DNA from: Bacteroidaceae bacterium
Lineage (GTDB): Bacteria > Bacteroidota > Bacteroidia > Bacteroidales > Bacteroidaceae
Assembly (NCBI GenBank): GCA_023227685.1
Contig: JALNVG010000005.1
Location: 1-33,755, forward strand
DNA: 33,755 nucleotides
Direction: 5' to 3'
The notes under the pieces were generated by a model. The model saw nothing but the letters and a program-made list of their open reading frames with translations. It had not been told where the DNA came from and searched no databases. A program made the position numbers and the translations under genes. Of the stretch, positions 32,945 to 33,755 are shown one piece after another. The number at the start of each line of letters is the position of its first letter. The stretch's first letter is position 1.

Positions 32945-33755
32945 TTTTCTTCCCTCCACAACGCAGATGGATATTCTCCATTTGCAACCTTTTGAGCTAT
33001 GGCTTTAATAACGAAGTCTTTATCCTCTTTATAGGTTACACCAAACCATTGATCGTGTGTTGGCAATACTTTTACTGTGCAACTTCCTTCACGAATCATA
33101 TCCTGCACGACAAAAGGAAGGAAAAATTCTGCCTTAAGAATATTTGATGCGTGGCTTGTTAAAAAATCAGCAAACCGTTGCTCGATTTCTGGCAAAAATG
33201 AAGATGGAAAAGCCCAACAGTTCATAGATACAATGCTGTTTTCATCTAGGCTTATCCAGTGCTTGTCATCTTCCGTATAGGAAATACTATCTTCACGCCG
33301 CATAATTTTGGTACGTTCGGTGACATCGATAAGCTTACCGTTATCATCAATACTACAAACGCCTCGTGACACATAACCGTTTTCGGTCAGGGTATTTTTA
33401 AGGATATATCCGGACATGCAGTATTCAGCAGGTTGTTTGGATAGGTCGGCATGGTCTAGCCAGCTTGAAAGTTGCATAAAGGCTTCCTTTCCATAGAAGT
33501 CGTCCGCATTGATAACAACAAAAGGTTCATTTACAGTACCTAAACAACTCATAACAGCATGTGCAGTCCCCCAAGGTTTGGTTCGGCCTTCCGGCACAGA
33601 AAATCCTGCGGGCAGATTATCTAACTTTTGGTTTACATAGGCAACATCTATAAACTTGGCAATATGGTCACCAACTGCTTGCTTAAATTGTGATTTGATT
33701 TCTTCTTTGAAGATAAATACTACTTTATCAAATCCCACCCGACGTGCATCATAAA
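32941..33755 (-). CDS. Sugar-phosphate nucleotidyltransferase, N-terminus outside the window
   Basis: The frame is open to the window edge, where upstream codons read YDARRVGFDKVVFIFK, so the GTG at 33738 is internal and not the start. Roughly 35-45 residues, including the nucleotide-binding GxGxR signature, lie beyond the edge. Visible motifs are EGRTKPWGTAHAV and VVINADDFYG (metal-binding acid pair), then ENGYVSRGVC and MNCWAFPSSFLPEIE. These match the GalU/RmlA-like transferases commonly found beside NahK-type kinases. With NahK next to it (ATGA overlap), the likely product is UDP-GlcNAc or UDP-GalNAc from the 1-phosphate, but the sugar and nucleotide are not shown by the sequence. Confidence 0.83.
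   Translation of the reverse strand, partial: YDARRVGFDKVVFIFKEEIKSQFKQAVGDHIAKFIDVAYVNQKLDNLPAGFSVPEGRTKPWGTAHAVMSCLGTVNEPFVVINADDFYGKEAFMQLSSWLDHADLSKQPAEYCMSGYILKNTLTENGYVSRGVCSIDDNGKLIDVTERTKIMRREDSISYTEDDKHWISLDENSIVSMNCWAFPSSFLPEIEQRFADFLTSHASNILKAEFFLPFVVQDMIREGSCTVKVLPTHDQWFGVTYKEDKDFVIKAIAQKVANGEYPSALWREEK

Noticed and set aside
1..33755. tRNA, rRNA, CRISPR array, phage or toxin-antitoxin genes
   Set aside because: I looked on both strands and found no tRNA-like fold with conserved arms, no repeated spacers, and no integrase or toxin motifs. An exhaustive structural RNA search was not possible by eye.

Overview
The window is AT-rich DNA with strong GGAGG-type ribosome binding sites. 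It carries Gram-positive features: lipoprotein signal peptides, YesM/YesN-type two-component regulators, MsmF/MsmG-type sugar importers without their own ATPase, and a cre-like box. It looks like a chromosomal glycan-utilisation island of a clostridial (Bacillota) anaerobe, probably a gut or rumen commensal. The taxonomy is inference; there is no rRNA or marker gene here.

Left and centre (1-21603, all minus strand): one long locus is read from about 21.74 kb leftwards. Its order is a CBM-fused solute-binding protein (SBP), two permeases, a beta-propeller/TPR/YIP1-like membrane protein, a secreted DUF5696 protein, two more permeases, a GH35/GH42-like lipoprotein, a second SBP with a C-terminal beta domain, and a 1576-residue surface protein with three tandem repeats and a C-terminal membrane anchor. 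A hairpin terminator follows, then a GH20-type enzyme and the first 37 codons of another gene. Several genes overlap by ATGA, so translation is probably coupled. No ATP-binding subunit is present, so both importers presumably borrow a shared MsmX-like ATPase.

Regulation (21604-25217): a divergent intergenic region separates the importer locus from a plus-strand response regulator (REC + AraC HTH) and histidine kinase pair. It holds a good minus-strand promoter, a cre-like box at the predicted start site, a 9-bp inverted repeat spanning the promoter, and a perfect 10-bp palindrome in the regulator leader. A strong hairpin terminator ends the regulator operon.

Right (25218-33755): a cytoplasmic GH2 beta-galactosidase has an IS1595-family element inserted 38 bp before its start codon. 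The insertion duplicates the -10 box of its promoter, and the transposase carries an in-frame amber codon. Beyond it lie an imperfect palindrome and a decayed ISL3-type transposase. Then come a second cytoplasmic GH20 enzyme, an N-acetylhexosamine 1-kinase (NahK type) and a sugar nucleotidyltransferase cut by the window edge.

Working model (inference): surface and secreted proteins capture and trim a galactose- and N-acetylhexosamine-containing glycan, for example mucin-, milk- or glycoconjugate-derived. Two importers bring oligosaccharides in, GH2 and GH20 enzymes cut them inside, and NahK plus the nucleotidyltransferase activate the released GlcNAc/GalNAc. The least understood and most interesting parts are the DUF5696 protein, the propeller-TPR-YIP1 protein and the large repeat protein.
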